From NCBI GenBank assembly GCA_011317545.1, contig WUJK01000007.1:1922001-1986000 (forward strand): a DNA stretch of 64,000 bases. The letters run 5' to 3'. Shown here in pieces: positions 45,168-57,945 of this stretch (its first letter is position 1; the number at the start of each line of letters is the position of its first letter). The translations under genes were made by a program, and so were the position numbers. This DNA is from Coniella vitis. Its lineage: Eukaryota; Ascomycota; Sordariomycetes; Diaporthales; Schizoparmaceae. The notes beneath the pieces are model-generated. The model did no database searches. It had not been told where the DNA came from and saw nothing but the letters and a program-made list of their open reading frames with translations.

Positions 45168-45659
45168 TTGCCAGGGCAAGAACCTGCAGCTGAGAGGGTG
45201 TCGTCACCAACAACTGATCCAGCGGCCTGCGCGCTTCTGTCTGCTTACAGAGCCTCGACCAGACTGGACCGGGGTTCATTGCGTCACGATACAGCTCACG
45301 ATCACCTCCAATGCCATTTTGTGCTTGATAACAAGCTCGCAGTCCGCGTTGAGGGAATGGGAGACCCAGGACAAATCAAAGAGGCCGTGTTCTAATTATC
45401 GCATCACAGCGAGCTCCACATGCAGGACAACCAGAAAGCGACCCCGCTTTCGGAACGAAAATGATATCTCAACGCGGAGATTCTCGAGGATCTCTTATTT
45501 CACACTTGGACCGCCTCAAGATGCGGATCGATGTGGTCCTTCGACATGGCTCAACATATTTTTGACAGGGGTACTTTCTCCAAGAAAAACTCCGCCCTTC
45601 CTCACCTGATAAGTCGTCTTGTCGGCGGGTTCATCCGTGAAAAGGTGCGTTGGATCTGA
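45168..45659 (+). pseudogene. Candidate pseudogene, family unrecognised
   Basis: One plus-strand frame reads like protein over about 490 bases, but it is cut by TAA (45393-45395) and TGA (45462-45464) before its final TGA (45657-45659). Segments such as LDNKLAVRVEGMGDPGQIKE, SHHSELHMQDNQKATPLSER and AEILEDLLFHTW share the frame across both stops. Each internal stop is one C-to-T step from a sense codon (CAA and CGA), as expected from repeat-induced point mutation or cytosine deamination. No ATG start or family is visible. A spliced gene avoiding the first stop is possible: an AG (CATCACAG) occurs right after it. I do not offer a repaired version. Confidence 0.3.
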
Positions 45660-45920
45660 ATGCAGCAGCAATGAATGGTTTGTTAATCAAACCGATTGGC
45701 TGGGCTGCAGGGGCCTAGAGAGTCAAACGCTAGCATTCAGACGATTGGCATGGAGTGAAGCTATTGGGTAGCCACAGCCATTCTAGGAATGGGCAGTGGG
45801 AAGGGGCCACAAGACCGTACGATCTAGGTTCTTGTCTTAACCAGCGACGCGGGCCAGCCCTGGAGGCCTGAAGCAATTTTGATAATCCAGGAAGCCAGCT
45901 ACTTGTTAAGGACTGTCCCA

Positions 45921-47250
45921 TCAATCTATCCTGCCCCATGTCCAGATGTTCAAGCCAATCTTGGTTCCTTCGACCACTGGCAGGCCGGCATGCCACGCTT
46001 CATCCCAGCCTCGACCTGTGCCATCGGGTCTGAAGTTTTCCCAGTACACTGCATTGCCAGCCAGAGGCTTGAAAACGATAGCCTCCGAGGTGGTGTTTGC
46101 GGTCCCCGTCTCGTCTTGGCCATTTGTTCCGTAATTCAAGGGACATTCAATAAAGCGACACCATCTTTCATCGGAACTCAGCCTCTTGAGAAGGGGGAAT
46201 TCGGTGCCACCTCCCTTGAGAGGTTTACTAGCATCATCCGATGAGCCGTCCACCCATACCATGAAGCTGCTCACTCGACCCCAACCGCCGAACGAAGAAC
46301 TCCAGTCAAAGTGGTGGTTGTAATGGCCTCCAGGCCGATAGCGTTGCGTTCGCAGGCGCTCAATCCATTGCTCCTGTCGCCAACCTTGAAAGGCCCGCGC
46401 CCGCGCCTCGATACATCTGACGGTCTCGGTCCGGGGAATGATCGCCACTTCTGAGTCGCGTATTGTCTGGTCACGCTCCGTCGCTGCGCCCCCATCGTGC
46501 GTAATGGTTGCGGGCTCAAAAGCAGGCTCACTATCGTTACGTAGTAATCAGCGTCCGTATACTTCTTTAATTGAGTCCCCGTATGCAATGGAAGACAAGA
46601 TTTTGCTCAGAAGCGATGATGTGTTGTGACAAGGCTGCGGTATGACTACTTTTGGAGAATCGCCTTGCACTTTTTGATACCTTCCTGACCAGGACAAGCG
46701 GGATGCAGGCCCAAGGAGCCGGTAACTCTGGTGAATCAAGCAGCAGAGCGGATCAACAACAATCAGACAAAATCTGTCTTTGTCTTTTGTGCTGCTTCTA
46801 CCCACACTGTCTCCCTCCGCTATCAACATGATGACCCCGTCTTCGATTTATTTTCTCCGTCTCTCCTGAACGACGACGGAGGGGATAGAAAGGACTATGG
46901 AATTAAGAGAAATAAGAACATGACTATCCCATCACTCACCTGATTTCAAGCAAATGCTCCCTCTCCTTGTCATTCAGGAACCCTTCGATATACACAACCA
47001 ACGGCTCCTTGGAAAACAAGTGCACGCGGTACGCGTTCTCAGGATGTTTCTTGATTTCATCGTCGGGACAAGTCAAATTGCCCTCCCAGTCGTCGAGCGC
47101 AAGCAGGCTCTCATTGATGCGAGGCCGGGGTCTGCGCTGGATCTTGGGCCCCGCCGCTGCGCCGCTTTGAGATGAAGGGTTGAGGAGCTGGGAGAGTGGG
47201 TTGGCCAAGATGAGGAGGCAGGCCAGGAGGCCGACGATGTAGGCTAGCAT
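45921..47250 (-). CDS. Prolyl 4-hydroxylase-like 2OG-Fe(II) dioxygenase
   Basis: Exons 47250-46940 and 46530-45921 give 306 aa; the intron is 409 nt, long for this window, with GTGAGT and ATAG ends. The first 24 residues (MLAYIVGLLACLLILANPLS) are a signal anchor, so the enzyme probably faces the ER or Golgi lumen. The P4H catalytic domain spans about residues 88-300. Iron ligands are visible: H177 and D179 in HYNHHFDW and H284 in AWHAGLP, with K294 (GTKIGLNIW) the expected 2-oxoglutarate-binding residue. The splice joins LLEIS to EPAFEPATITHDGG, as in fungal relatives. Substrates of fungal members are mostly unknown. No coding signal was found in the long intron. Confidence 0.88.
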
Positions 47251-48648
47251 TATCTTTCTTTCTTTCTTTTCCTTCTTTCTTTTCTCGAATCTTTCTTTTT
47301 TTTTTCAAGACTCCTTGGTCACTGTCCCTGTTTCGGTTTGGTCTGTTGCCCTTCCTTGACAGCTCTCTCCTTTCTGTTTGTTGGTCTCGCTTAGCTCGGT
47401 GAGAAAGTGATTGGATGCCTGCCTCGCAAGCCTCTTCTTGGGTACAACCCGATATGATGAGCTTCAAGAGCAAGATAAAAGTAGAGGGAAAGGCAAGTGG
47501 AAGGGAACTTGTCAGAGCCTCGTTTGCAGGCCTGTTCCGAGGTGAGTGGGAAAGGAAGACCTTTTCCGGTTCATCCACGCGATTCAAGTCCTATATTTTA
47601 CCTCTCTGCGGATTACTCCCATCAGATCAGTCTAGATATATAGAAGAAGGAGAAGGAGAAGGAAGAGTCCTGAGGCCGGTAAGAGTAGGCCAGTTGAATA
47701 ACGACAATATAGAAAAGAGCCTGCACGACCAAAGTGTTATATCACGACCACCAGGGGAAAACAAAAAGGTGAAAGTCTTTTCCCTTGACACGGATCTCCG
47801 GCTTCGCAACATTGACGCGTCAAACACAGCATGACCTGTCGGCAGCAGGCTGCTTGCCAGCTCAACAGCTCTCTGGTTTGATTACGTAATTGCTGGACAA
47901 TGTACTCCACGAGACGTACCCAGGTACTGCGCACCTAAGCCCACAGGCTGCCTTCTCTTAAACTCGTCCGACAGGTTCGTACGCACTGGTCCGTAGAATA
48001 CAATACGTATAAAGCATATCTCAATCCCAGATAGATCATATACTTGAGCACAATATCCAGGTCAGCCGAGATCCAGCACCCAGCCTTCTATCTTATCTCA
48101 ACTTCTTAAGAGGTCAATGCTGGAGGATCTCTCCACTATGTACACGGCGACCAACTCCGCTTTCTCGACAATAAAAGCTCAGCTCACAGTTGGCAAAGAA
48201 GGGGGGGGGGGGGCATGAAAACGTCACACAGTAGCTGATGTAATCAGTCTCGCGTTTTTTTCAAGAATTCTACCGCGACCAAAACATTCAACTTCATGAA
48301 GCCTCCTCACCATGCACCTGAACAGACTCTTCAGACCCAAAAAACATCTTTTCACGGCTTGGGTTTCGTAACACGTTCATGCGCATGCCATATCATGTTT
48401 GAATTGATGATCTTCGTGAATTTCTGGTTGCACTATCATGTGCCTCCATCCTTCTCTGTTCCTGTTCGTCGTCATGTAGACCATGCAAACTCAAGTGTAG
48501 ATTTTAAACGCCACTGCAAATGCTAATGTATGAAGGTTCGGGTATAAAAGTACAATTGGCTCAATAATGAGCACTTAGAGGCAGACAAATTGTCTGGTGG
48601 GTGGGTATTGTGATGGTTTGAGCAACCGGGGCGAGATCTGTCTCGCCG
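47251..48648. other. Intergenic region, no gene seen
   Basis: About 1.4 kb between the oxygenase start and the cyclin stop. It begins with a CT/TTTC-rich tract (47250-47310, the oxygenase leader) and includes a run of thirteen G at 48201-48213. No supported gene. Confidence 0.5.
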
Positions 48649-50945
48649 CTATTCCATAAGGTTGTTGAATTGATGCTGAGCGGGTTGGGCAGCTGATGAG
48701 TGGCCCATGGATATGCTACCCTGACGATGATAAGCGTCGTGGATTCGATACTCAGGCACAATACCAGTGCGCTGGTCGTTCCTACGACCAATAGGCTGGT
48801 AGTGCATCTGACTCGGGGGTATGGCAGGAAGCTGGTAGCTTTGCAGGCTTAACGGTGGGGGAGGGTTAAGAAGCGTACGCACATGGCGTATAGGCTTATA
48901 AGGGCTGTTCCGCTGTTGCAAGTAGATAGACGGAGAGTGCGTAATGGGCGTGTGGAATCCACCGTTTGGAGGATATTCGTGTAGAGGAGAGGAGCCGTTA
49001 TATGCAGCGGCCGGTGTCAATGTGTTGATTGGACTCAACCGTTTTGCCGGCGTGCCAAAGGCTGCAGTAGAAGTCGGGGGGTACTGTGCCGCGGAAGGAT
49101 ACTGATTTGTCGGTGTGACCACGGTTGTAGGGCACATGGCTTGCTGCGCCATGCTGCTATTCGTTGTTGCCGTTGACGCAGGAGCCCAGGCAACAGTTGT
49201 GGGCGGCGCGAATACAGTTGACATTGCCCGTGTTCCATGCTCAATGGGTGGCAACGAGACCGAGAAAGGGGCTGGGGCGGCCTGCGGCATCGAATACCCC
49301 GAGTTTGCGTAGGTGCCTTGGCTGATGGGAGCTTGATAATTCGTGTTCAGAGTCAGAGCCGGAACAGGCAAGCGTCTAGCGTCGGGGCCAGTTTTAACGG
49401 ACGTTTGAGTAGCACGATAAGGCCGCTTCGAGGGTGGATCCGTTGTCTGCTCATCCCAGCTACGCTTCCGACCGCTCATGCCACCAAGATCTTGTCGTTG
49501 ACTGAGCGATGAGGCAACGCTAGGAGTAACATCCGGGTACATCATGGAAAGTGAAGTTGATGGCAACGAGGGTGGCGAGTAAGGTCTGTTGCCACGAGCT
49601 GGCGTAAATGCGTGCTGGGCCGATTGGTAAGCCGTTGGTGAAACCACTGGCGACAAAACTCTGCTTCCCGTTGGCGAAGGGACAATAAAAGTAGGTGAGG
49701 GTATCGTCCTCAGAGATGGAGACGGGCCCCTTGCAACACGCTCGCAAAAGACATTATACGAGGCCAACTTGTCGAGCCATTCCTCCCACTGCTCGCTAGA
49801 AGCCAAGAGTGCATATCGCATGTTACTCAGAAACTCGACCTCCATCACATGAATATCTTGCACGGATATACCAGAAACCTCAGCCCACGTCTTGTTGGTA
49901 TAGGTATTGTCATCGAGGACTGTTGGCACGCGTTAGCATTAGAAGCTTCACGAGGGTTGTAAGAGAAAAATCGGTACTCACATTTGTTTCCCAACATCAA
50001 TGCGACTGTCAAGAGCCTATACTCACTGCCTGGCCGGCCTCTGACGCTGGGATTTGTCATCTTGAGCCGATAGACGAACAACAAAGCCAGTAATATCACA
50101 TTTTGCGTGACCTGGGTGGTAGTGAGGACGGAGGTGACCCATTTTCGGAAGGGTTCAGTGGGAAGCGCATGTGGACTGAGCGCAGGTGTTGGCCTATCAC
50201 CGGGGACGGACATGATCCTTTCTGCAGCCTCCAACACTTTGGGGCTCTCAAACCAAAACAGACAAGTGAGCTGTACATCCCGAGTTAGCAAAATTGTTTC
50301 CACTCACGATTGGGGGGGGGTTTAAAAAAAGAAAAAAAAAAAAAAAAAAAAAAGTCATTGATAGCTTACCTGCGCCGCGAAATCTGCCAAATTTCCTCCC
50401 TTTGGACTTATACGCCCCGGCAATTGTAGACTGTGCAATACCATAGACTGGGAGTCTCCGTTTGTTGACGTAGCTGCCGTTACCTGGCTAGAACGAGTTG
50501 AGCCAGGAGTTGCAGGTCGTGACCGTCTCGAGATAGTATAAGACGAAGTGGAGGCAGGTGGTCGACTTTGGGCCGAGTCCTGTTGCGGAGGCTGGTATTG
50601 CTGCCGCTGGGCCACTTGGGGTTGCGAGTAGACTTGGTAACCCTCAGACCAAGCTTCAGCATCTCTGTTACTAAGCCAAGATCTGCCTATAGGGGCAGGA
50701 AACCCGCAGGACTCGCGTTCTGATGCACTTGTCTCGTGGCCTCCAGCCCGCTGGCCGTAATACGCAGCACTGGACATTCTGCGATTTGTGTCGGGTCCGC
50801 CCTCTCGCGACGGCAGAGTCCGTTCTTGTTGGTACCCTTGCGAACGGTTTATACCCCTCTGTAAATCGGCAGCGAATCGTGCGAATGGAGAAGGTCGAAG
50901 ATTGTATTGTCCGGGAGCGGTCAAGATTGTGGTAAATGAAGACAT
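48649..50945 (-). CDS. Pcl/Clg1-type cyclin, Pho85-cyclin-like
   Basis: Exons 50945-50370, 50270-49982 and 49919-48649 give 711 aa, with GT-AG introns of 99 and 62 nt. Residues 1-190 are disordered and Ser/Gln/Pro-rich. The cyclin fold lies at about 190-345, where landmarks are FRKWVTSVLTTTQVTQNVIL, YRLLTVALMLGNKFLDDNTY and EVEFLSNMRYALLASSEQWE. The remaining 365 residues are Pro/Ser/Thr/Tyr-rich low-complexity sequence. Architecture and motifs fit the Pho80-like cyclins of the Clg1/Pcl group, which activate Pho85-like kinases in nutrient and cell-cycle signalling. The group assignment is good; the exact partner is inferred. Upstream lies almost 12 kb with no other gene. Confidence 0.8.
50312..50353 (+). 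repeat. G9 and A22 homopolymer tract in cyclin intron 1
   Basis: On the plus strand, nine G (50312-50320), then TTTAAAAAAAG, then twenty-two A (50332-50353). In the transcript this is a long U tract next to a C run, inside a 99-nt intron. It leaves the GTAAGC donor and GCTAACT branch intact. Confidence 0.8.
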
Positions 50946-51706
50946 TAGGAACAACTCGAAGTAGGACAGTTTTTGAGGGCAGGCGACGGCTCAAAAATTC
51001 GCGGTTGAGCGTTGTATCGTGGAACAATCGGTTGACGTGGTGGAAAGGTTGACTAGCAGGCTGAACAGGAATTTGTATGCTTATAGGTCATCTCAGATGG
51101 CGACAAGGAGAAGCAGCTGCTTGCGAAGAATGCGGCTTGGTATCGTCTATCGTTCAAGATGGGCCATTGACGAAGGTCGTTTCGCTTTCAAAAAAAGAAA
51201 CTCGCGAATTGTCAGATGTCCCCCTCTTTCTCTTTCAACTCCTCAGCCTATGGTTCTTTCGAGTCAACGCCTGCTGCAATGGTCACAAAAAAGAACCAGG
51301 AGGTATTTTTGTCGTAGCTCAGCAGGTGCCACGACAGTCAGAGAAGCTGCTTCACCTCCAACTGCAACACAGGCAACAAGCCCGCACTCAAAAGTCTCTG
51401 GGCATAGACGAGTCCGCTATGCTGCTGGCAGGTCTGTTACGGTCTCAAGTGGATATGAGAAGCCAGTAGTCAAGGGTTATTGTCAGTGACGCAGATGGTC
51501 GTGTGCAGCCAGGCTCAGTCACTGCTGCTGCTGTTGCTGCTTTTGGTTTTGCTTCACCAGTCACTGGCAATGGCGCCACGGAATAGCTCAGTGCTGTGGA
51601 GATACGATGTTGTTGCCAGAAACCGGACGGCCAAGATGGAAGGCCGAGATAATGCTGTGACAAGAATTAATGGGAAGAGGGCTGCCTCCACAGATCAAAG
51701 TGACGT

Positions 51707-51767
51707 GACAGACAGACAGACAGTCAGTCAGTCAGTCAGTCAGTCAGTCAGTCAGTCAGTCAGTCAG
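51707..51767 (+). repeat. Tetranucleotide microsatellite (GACA)n(GTCA)n
   Basis: About four GACA units run into about eleven CAGT units, roughly 760 bp upstream of the cyclin start codon. The two parts differ by one base per unit, which suggests expansion of a mutated unit. Confidence 0.9.
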
Positions 51768-54700
51768 CGAGGCGAGCCAAAAGGCAGGTATTAGGGACAC
51801 TCTGAAAGGTGATGCCCTAGCTCAGCGACCAAGCGGGATCGTGACGACGGTCGAGGTGAAAGGGAAGGAGACGGGATGGCATGGAAATGGGAGAAGTTGA
51901 GAGACAACATGATAAACATCGGGACCACGGATGTGGTGGTTGAAAGTTCATTCTTGTTGTGTACAGTTCCAGTCCCCAACCCAGCTTGACAAGGTTAGGT
52001 GGGCTCGTGGAATGGACATGATGATGGATGTGGGAAGGAACGGCCGGCAGGAGGGGCACAGTACCCACCGGCGTGGTACTTCGTACATTGTTGCTCAACT
52101 GATACCGGCATACAGTACAAGTACGTACCCCCAGACTCTGCTACAGTGCATGCCCAGCCGTACATAGGGTAATATATACGTACCTAGCAGGAAAGTGCGG
52201 TGCGACACCGTCCCATACATAGTACTTAATAGTCCTGTGTCAGGGATCGCAACCTTCTCTTCACAGTATGGAAGGCTTTCTCGTACAAAGCGCACCGAGT
52301 GGAATGTCACCGTCGTTGGACATGTACTTTAGTACTCGTGTACATGACATTATTCCTACCTGGCTAGGTACAGAAAGGGCAACGCCGTTCCAACGGCCCC
52401 CCTCCCTATTGTTTTCCTTCTTCTGGGAGAGCGTATCGGTCGACACTCTGCACCACGTCCTGTACTGTGCTCAAAACGCGGTAAAGTGCACTACTTCTTA
52501 GGGGGGTTGGCCTGAAGCCGAGTGGGCAACTTCCTTTTCCTCTCGTCTCTACCTAGCGCTGTGGCAGGCTGGCAGGACCGGCGGGTTTAGCGTGCTGGAC
52601 ACGGACCCTTCCCCCTCTCCCCTCCCGCCCCAGTCGCCGCCCCTGCATTCTGTACAATGGGTTGGAAAGAAGCTGTCCGTTCCCCGTGCATACGGTAAAA
52701 GTAAAGTATACAGTAAGAAAAGAAGTCGGATAGGATACATAGTAGATGCGAAGCTGACTTGTCCCTTGTGTACATGGAATGTACAATAAGCCGAGCAATC
52801 ACCTTTTTGTGGCACTATCAACCTGCAAGCACACACATATCTGTCTTTTTGAGCAAGCAGCAAGCAGAATGTGCGGGAACTGGGCAAAGCCATAAAAGCG
52901 GATGCACAGGTGCTATCATGGAGCCCATGACTGGTTATTTTGAGCACTGCGACACCCACTCGCAATAGTACGGACCCCCTGGAGGAGCATATATAGTACT
53001 GGTTGGATGGACATAGGCAAGCCAGCAGCCATGTGCCTTTCTCTGTACTCTCAAAGGGGTTTGCGCCCAATCAGGCATGGACCATTTCATGCTCGACAAG
53101 CGCTCCCTTTTTACATATTCACACACGCGCGCGCGCACTCATTCTCTTCCACAGAATCATGCTGTACTGTGCTATTCCGCACGAGCCATCCCTGTCCATA
53201 GTCCACGAAACACTCGGAGCAGATGGGCGACCAGCGTGAAATGCAAATGACGATCTTGAATCCACAGCCCCCCCCCCCCAAAAAAAGGCGTCGACGGTGA
53301 CCCATTCTTTGCCAACCAGTGTTGCCACAAAGGGACATAGAGAGGAAACCTCCGCCCAGGGGGGGGGCGAAGAAAACAATCCATACACGGCAACACTCCA
53401 TGTCAATTCTACTACGAGGCACGTAAGAGAACCGGATGCGGGCCTCGTTTGTCATCGTTTCACTGAATCAACGGGACAAATTCGGCAAGCGGGATGGCTA
53501 AAAAGAACCAGGGAAAAGGATAAAAGAAAGAAGGTGCAACCACCATCTGGCAAGCACTGGGAAGTACTGACATGTTTGGGCAACGCACAAGTCCTGACGG
53601 CTTGCATGGACGCAGAAGAGCAAGTACTATACATACCTAGGTAGCAGTGTAATAGTACCTGGGGCGATAGACTTTGCCTCTACTGATGCACTATAGTGCG
53701 TAGGCCAGGCGGGCCTTTTGGGGCTGGACTGGGCTGGGCTGGGGCATAGCATATCGTCCGACTCGCTACACCTCAATTGAGATGGAAAGAAAAAAAGACC
53801 TTCGCACTTTGCATCTCTTGTCTGAAACCCCTGCTGATGCCTCGCCAGTGCGGTCAGCGGCATTCCAGGCCCCGTCGGCCACGAGCCGCCCGTCCATCAG
53901 TCCATTCAACCAGTCACTCATTCAATACCAGATGCAGCACCTACATATTGCCTGCCATGCCTGCAGAGTAAAGATGCGTGGGCACATCAATAGCTTCCGC
54001 TAATTGGCAAGTCGTCGAGGTGGGTGTTCAACAGGTTGGCCCCATTTCTCTTCCGATTCGACAGTTTTTAATGCTACAAAGCAATGTACACAGCAGAGAT
54101 CCACCAGCGTCAGCCTACTTGGTCTTCTCCCCAAGACGATTGCTACGTGACGGCGCCAGGAGGAATTTTACCATTTCAAGACCGAAATTCGAAGCCAAAA
54201 TGGAGCGGCCTTGTCTATATGCAGACCCCCAAACCCCGTACATGGCATGACCAAAGCGTGTTCGGTGCTAAGGGGGCTAACAGCCCGTTTCTCAGTTTGC
54301 TGCATAATCCTGCCATCACAGGCTGGCTGGGGCCGCGCGGTAGAATTATACATGCGCTACCAGCCCCCCGCCAAAAGGCGCCAGGGAACTTGCATGCTAG
54401 CAAAGATGCCATCAAAACCAGTCGTGTCCGACCTCAGATATATCCCTAGAGGGACCGAAATAAGGAGGAGACCTTCGGGCATCCATGAGCACATGGCACA
54501 TTGATTTCCTCTCAGGGGAAAAGAGGGGGCAAATGGGGTGAGGCCAGAATGCTACTACAAACCAGTGTTATAGCAATGAGTTTCGGCATGGCTCAGGGAT
54601 CCAAAGAGTGACTTAATGAGAGATATAGCACATGTGCAGCGAGTCCGAAGCATCCCTACAGGGAAGCGGTTTGGGGCGTGTATGGTCGCTGCGTCCGGGT

Positions 54701-55065
54701 CTGGATTCTGTCGGTGGCCACAGCAACTGGGGTCCATGCCAGACAAAGCCCGCTGGGATGGAATGTGTACCCTTTCGAGCAAAACTGGGGCCGAGGTGTA
54801 CTATAGCATGTATATGAGAACAGGATCGCTGGTCAGATGATGAGGTGAGAGAGCCACCCGGTCTAAACAGGTCGCTTCCAATTGTACCATGTAGCCGGGC
54901 CTTGTTCCATGGCCTGGCTGCCCATTCATCATCTCTCTTCCGAAACGGCGCCTCTTGACCGGGCAGCGTTCAATTGAGGGAGGAAGGGAGGGAGGGCTGG
55001 ATGGATCTCAGCACGGCAAATCTCGCCAAAGTACTCAAAGCCCGGATGACACCGACGATGCGGTG

Positions 55066-55080
55066 ACTATGTACATAGTA
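55066..55080. repeat. Palindrome ACTATGTACATAGT plus A
   Basis: A 14-bp perfect palindrome, the same core as at 11194. It contains one TACATAGTA copy (55072-55080). Confidence 0.8.
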
Positions 55081-56661
55081 CGCCACTGAGTATTTTGCAG
55101 AGCTTCACTTGTCTCTCACGCCCATTGACCCTTTCTTTGTAGAGTCTTATGCACCAACAAATTGATACGCCCGCTCATGCCGTGGCCTGGCTGTGATATC
55201 TGAAGCAAGCAATGTTGCGCCGGCTCACAATAAGTTAAAACACACAGTAAGAGCATCCTGTGTCACAATCCCGCACTTGCCCAGATTGGCCTCTTGGGAT
55301 GCATGGCATCTGTCAGGTTATGCAAAGGTCATACTGGACGCCCACGGTCTTCCAGGAGTAGAGAAACTTTGGCGGCAGCCCCACACAGACACATCGTATT
55401 GCCCACGAACCTCGGACAATGCTGAAAGAGGACACCTACATAGTACCTCTGCGATTCTACTTGATACATGGTAAACAACCTCGAGGAAAAGGAGCGATGC
55501 TAGCAAGCTTTGGAACCAGTGACCGCCTTAATGTTAGCGGTTTGGGCAGGTGGACAAGACTTATGCTTGGGCTTACCTGGCTCGTTAACACAAGCAGTTG
55601 TGAGAGTCGGGACGACGTTGATACGTACGCCTACCAAGGCTTATTCTTTGTGCGGGTCCTTGCTCGCAGAGCAAAAGGCTCGTGTCTTGCGCACGCCACG
55701 CTCCTTGGGACTTGGCTGCCTGGGTGATTTGGATTTTGTCGTTGGTGATCGAATCGTTGTTCGTATAGTGGAAGGGTTGTTCAGCTTTCCGCTGGGTTCA
55801 GTCGCTCCATAGCTGGTTGGCTCGGCTGGGTCCCTGCCGTCACGAAGGATGTGGTCTGACGAAAGAGCTAACCTACCTGGTCATGGGCGCGACTCGTACA
55901 TAGTCGTCTAGAGGCCACCACTACAGGCTGATCAGACACATCACACCAGACCAGGCGCAGATGTGGACTGGGTACTTGACGCCGCCCTCAACCAGCCTAC
56001 CCTGTCTGAGTGGGCTCCCTGCTGCTCGCGCAAGGCTGCTAGCAGGCGTATTGAACGCAACACAAGCTGCACAGCTTGGCTTGTGTCTTATTGGTGCATT
56101 ACACCTCGAGGACGGGTTTTTGTCTCTCACACTAGGCTTGGGACGTCCGCCCTCGTTCCGTCAGGCAGTCCTGGCAGTCAAATGTGTGACATGGAAGGTC
56201 AGGGATGCGGATGGAGCATCAGCCAGACATCTGAGCTTTTCTTTCGCTTGTAAGATTTAGAGCGCCTCACTGGAAAAAACCGCCTGTGTTGACCAACAGA
56301 GCGAGTGGTTCGTGCTGGGCGAGACCACATACATGCTAATGTATCTCGGTAGGACATACATGGCGGTGCAACATTCCGGTGACAATTTCCTCGCCCGATT
56401 CACATAGTAGGTAAGCTGGGGCTGTCGGTGCATCAAAAGTCGCAATGTCGGCTCGCGAATTATGCCATAAGGTTTCTAGATAGATCAAAGATATCTTTGC
56501 AGTCAAGGGATTTGCGAACCCATCCAATGTACATGCCTCCGCTCCTTTCCTTTGTACCATTTGGTGTGGCTTTTGCGAGATGGCATGTCGATGGCACGGC
56601 CAACCAGAGACGTTGCTCATGATGCAACGCGAAAGGTTGCGGCACCTGCAGTTGGACTTGA

Positions 56662-56707
56662 TACTATGTAGTATACATAGTAGCTGGAGGGTGATAGCTA
56701 CATAGTA
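56662..56707. repeat. Cluster of three TACTATGTA motifs
   Basis: TACTATGTA (56662-56670), then TACATAGTA (56674-56682) across a 3-base gap, then TACATAGTA (56699-56707). The first two form an inverted repeat able to make a hairpin. Confidence 0.85.
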
Positions 56708-57945
56708 CTCACACGAAGAGGGCTTGTGCGCCTTCTGGCCCGCTCAGAGCTTCGGTACAGACAGGATAGCACTTCCAACCACTACGCCCTTGATGAGCCC
56801 TTCTTGCAAGCGGCCGCAATGCAGGATCAAGGAGGCTGATAAGACATCAACATGTACTATGGACTCGGTCTCTGCGGTGGGAGTTGTCTGGAATGGCGCA
56901 TGCTACACACCCACAGAGCCTTTTGGCAACCTGGTGACCAGGATCCGCGCTCGAGACATAAGTCAACTCTGAGCAAGTCCTGCTACAGGGTCGTTTGTTT
57001 GGTTTGAAATTGGAGCTCGGCTCAAGGCCAACCGCAGTCTCACTTGTTGCCCATGTTGTGCGTGCCTCGGTATCAGATCGCCTGCGCATGTGGACTAGAG
57101 TACGCGGTCCATGATGCTGTAATATTATTAGGATTTGCCCGAGTGCTGTTTCGCCGTCATGGACCGTTAGACGCGCTGTCTGAAGGTGCTGTGTGGCCAG
57201 AAAAGAAGGAGGAAAAACACGGATTTGGCACTAGAGTGTCAAAAAGAGTCATTCTACATGCCGAGAGCCACCCGAAATTCTCGATGGGGACGGAGATGTG
57301 AAGATTCAGCGCAGACATCTCCGCCGGGCCGCAGCCAGGCCCGAAACCTGTGCGATGAGCAGACCGTATTCTGTATCGGTTGGTAGGTTGGCGTCACAGG
57401 TATGATGGCCCTGCCATGTTCGTTGTGAGTGCTGCTGGCGCACCCGTCGCTTTCGTCTTGCGTTGCAATCTCATCCCTCAAAACCAAGCACAGCCACCGT
57501 CACCGTCACCGTTGCCGTCGCGGCCACCTAGCAGCAGGCAACGTCTGCCGGCAAGCCGCGCAACCTGGTCTGGGGCTCAATAAAATCAGATCCATCTTGT
57601 ACAGGGCAACCTCCTTCAGGCTAAGCTCGGCGTCCGGCCTAATGCCTGTTTGTGGTGAGATGCATCGTACATAGTAATAACCAAAAAGGAGGCCACTGGA
57701 ACCTTGGAATGGCAAGGATGCCGCTTGCACGGGATTTTCTTTGGTCTTCTCGCTGGCTGCGGGATGGGTCTGCAGCAAGCGTCCGTCTGGAATACTGTGT
57801 ACTTAGCACTGCGTAGGACTGTATGGCTGGATGGGAAGGTGCAGTTGTGAGCTGCGCACCGCCCATTTACCACTATATGATGTATGGACTTAGGGATAGT
57901 GCAAGGGAGAAGAGTGGATCTTCACGATCCTGCCTACTTGCACTC

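Larger units (their letters stand above)
42362..45920. other. Intergenic region with motif copies and a candidate pseudogene
   Basis: About 3.6 kb. TACTATGTA copies lie at 43058 and 43229, and a hexanucleotide repeat at 42976-43039. The part from about 44300 to 45660 (+) contains several stretches that read like protein in different frames. The best is listed as a pseudogene. No intact gene supported. Confidence 0.5.

Noticed and set aside
45076..45609. 177-codon plus-strand frame
   Set aside because: Composition is not protein-like. It overlaps, in another frame, the candidate pseudogene, which has better-looking segments.
53270..53286. C10A7-type runs (also near 60117-60137) as possible poly(A) tails of retroelements
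   Set aside because: No reverse transcriptase, no target-site duplications and no conserved body upstream. They are simple homopolymer junctions.
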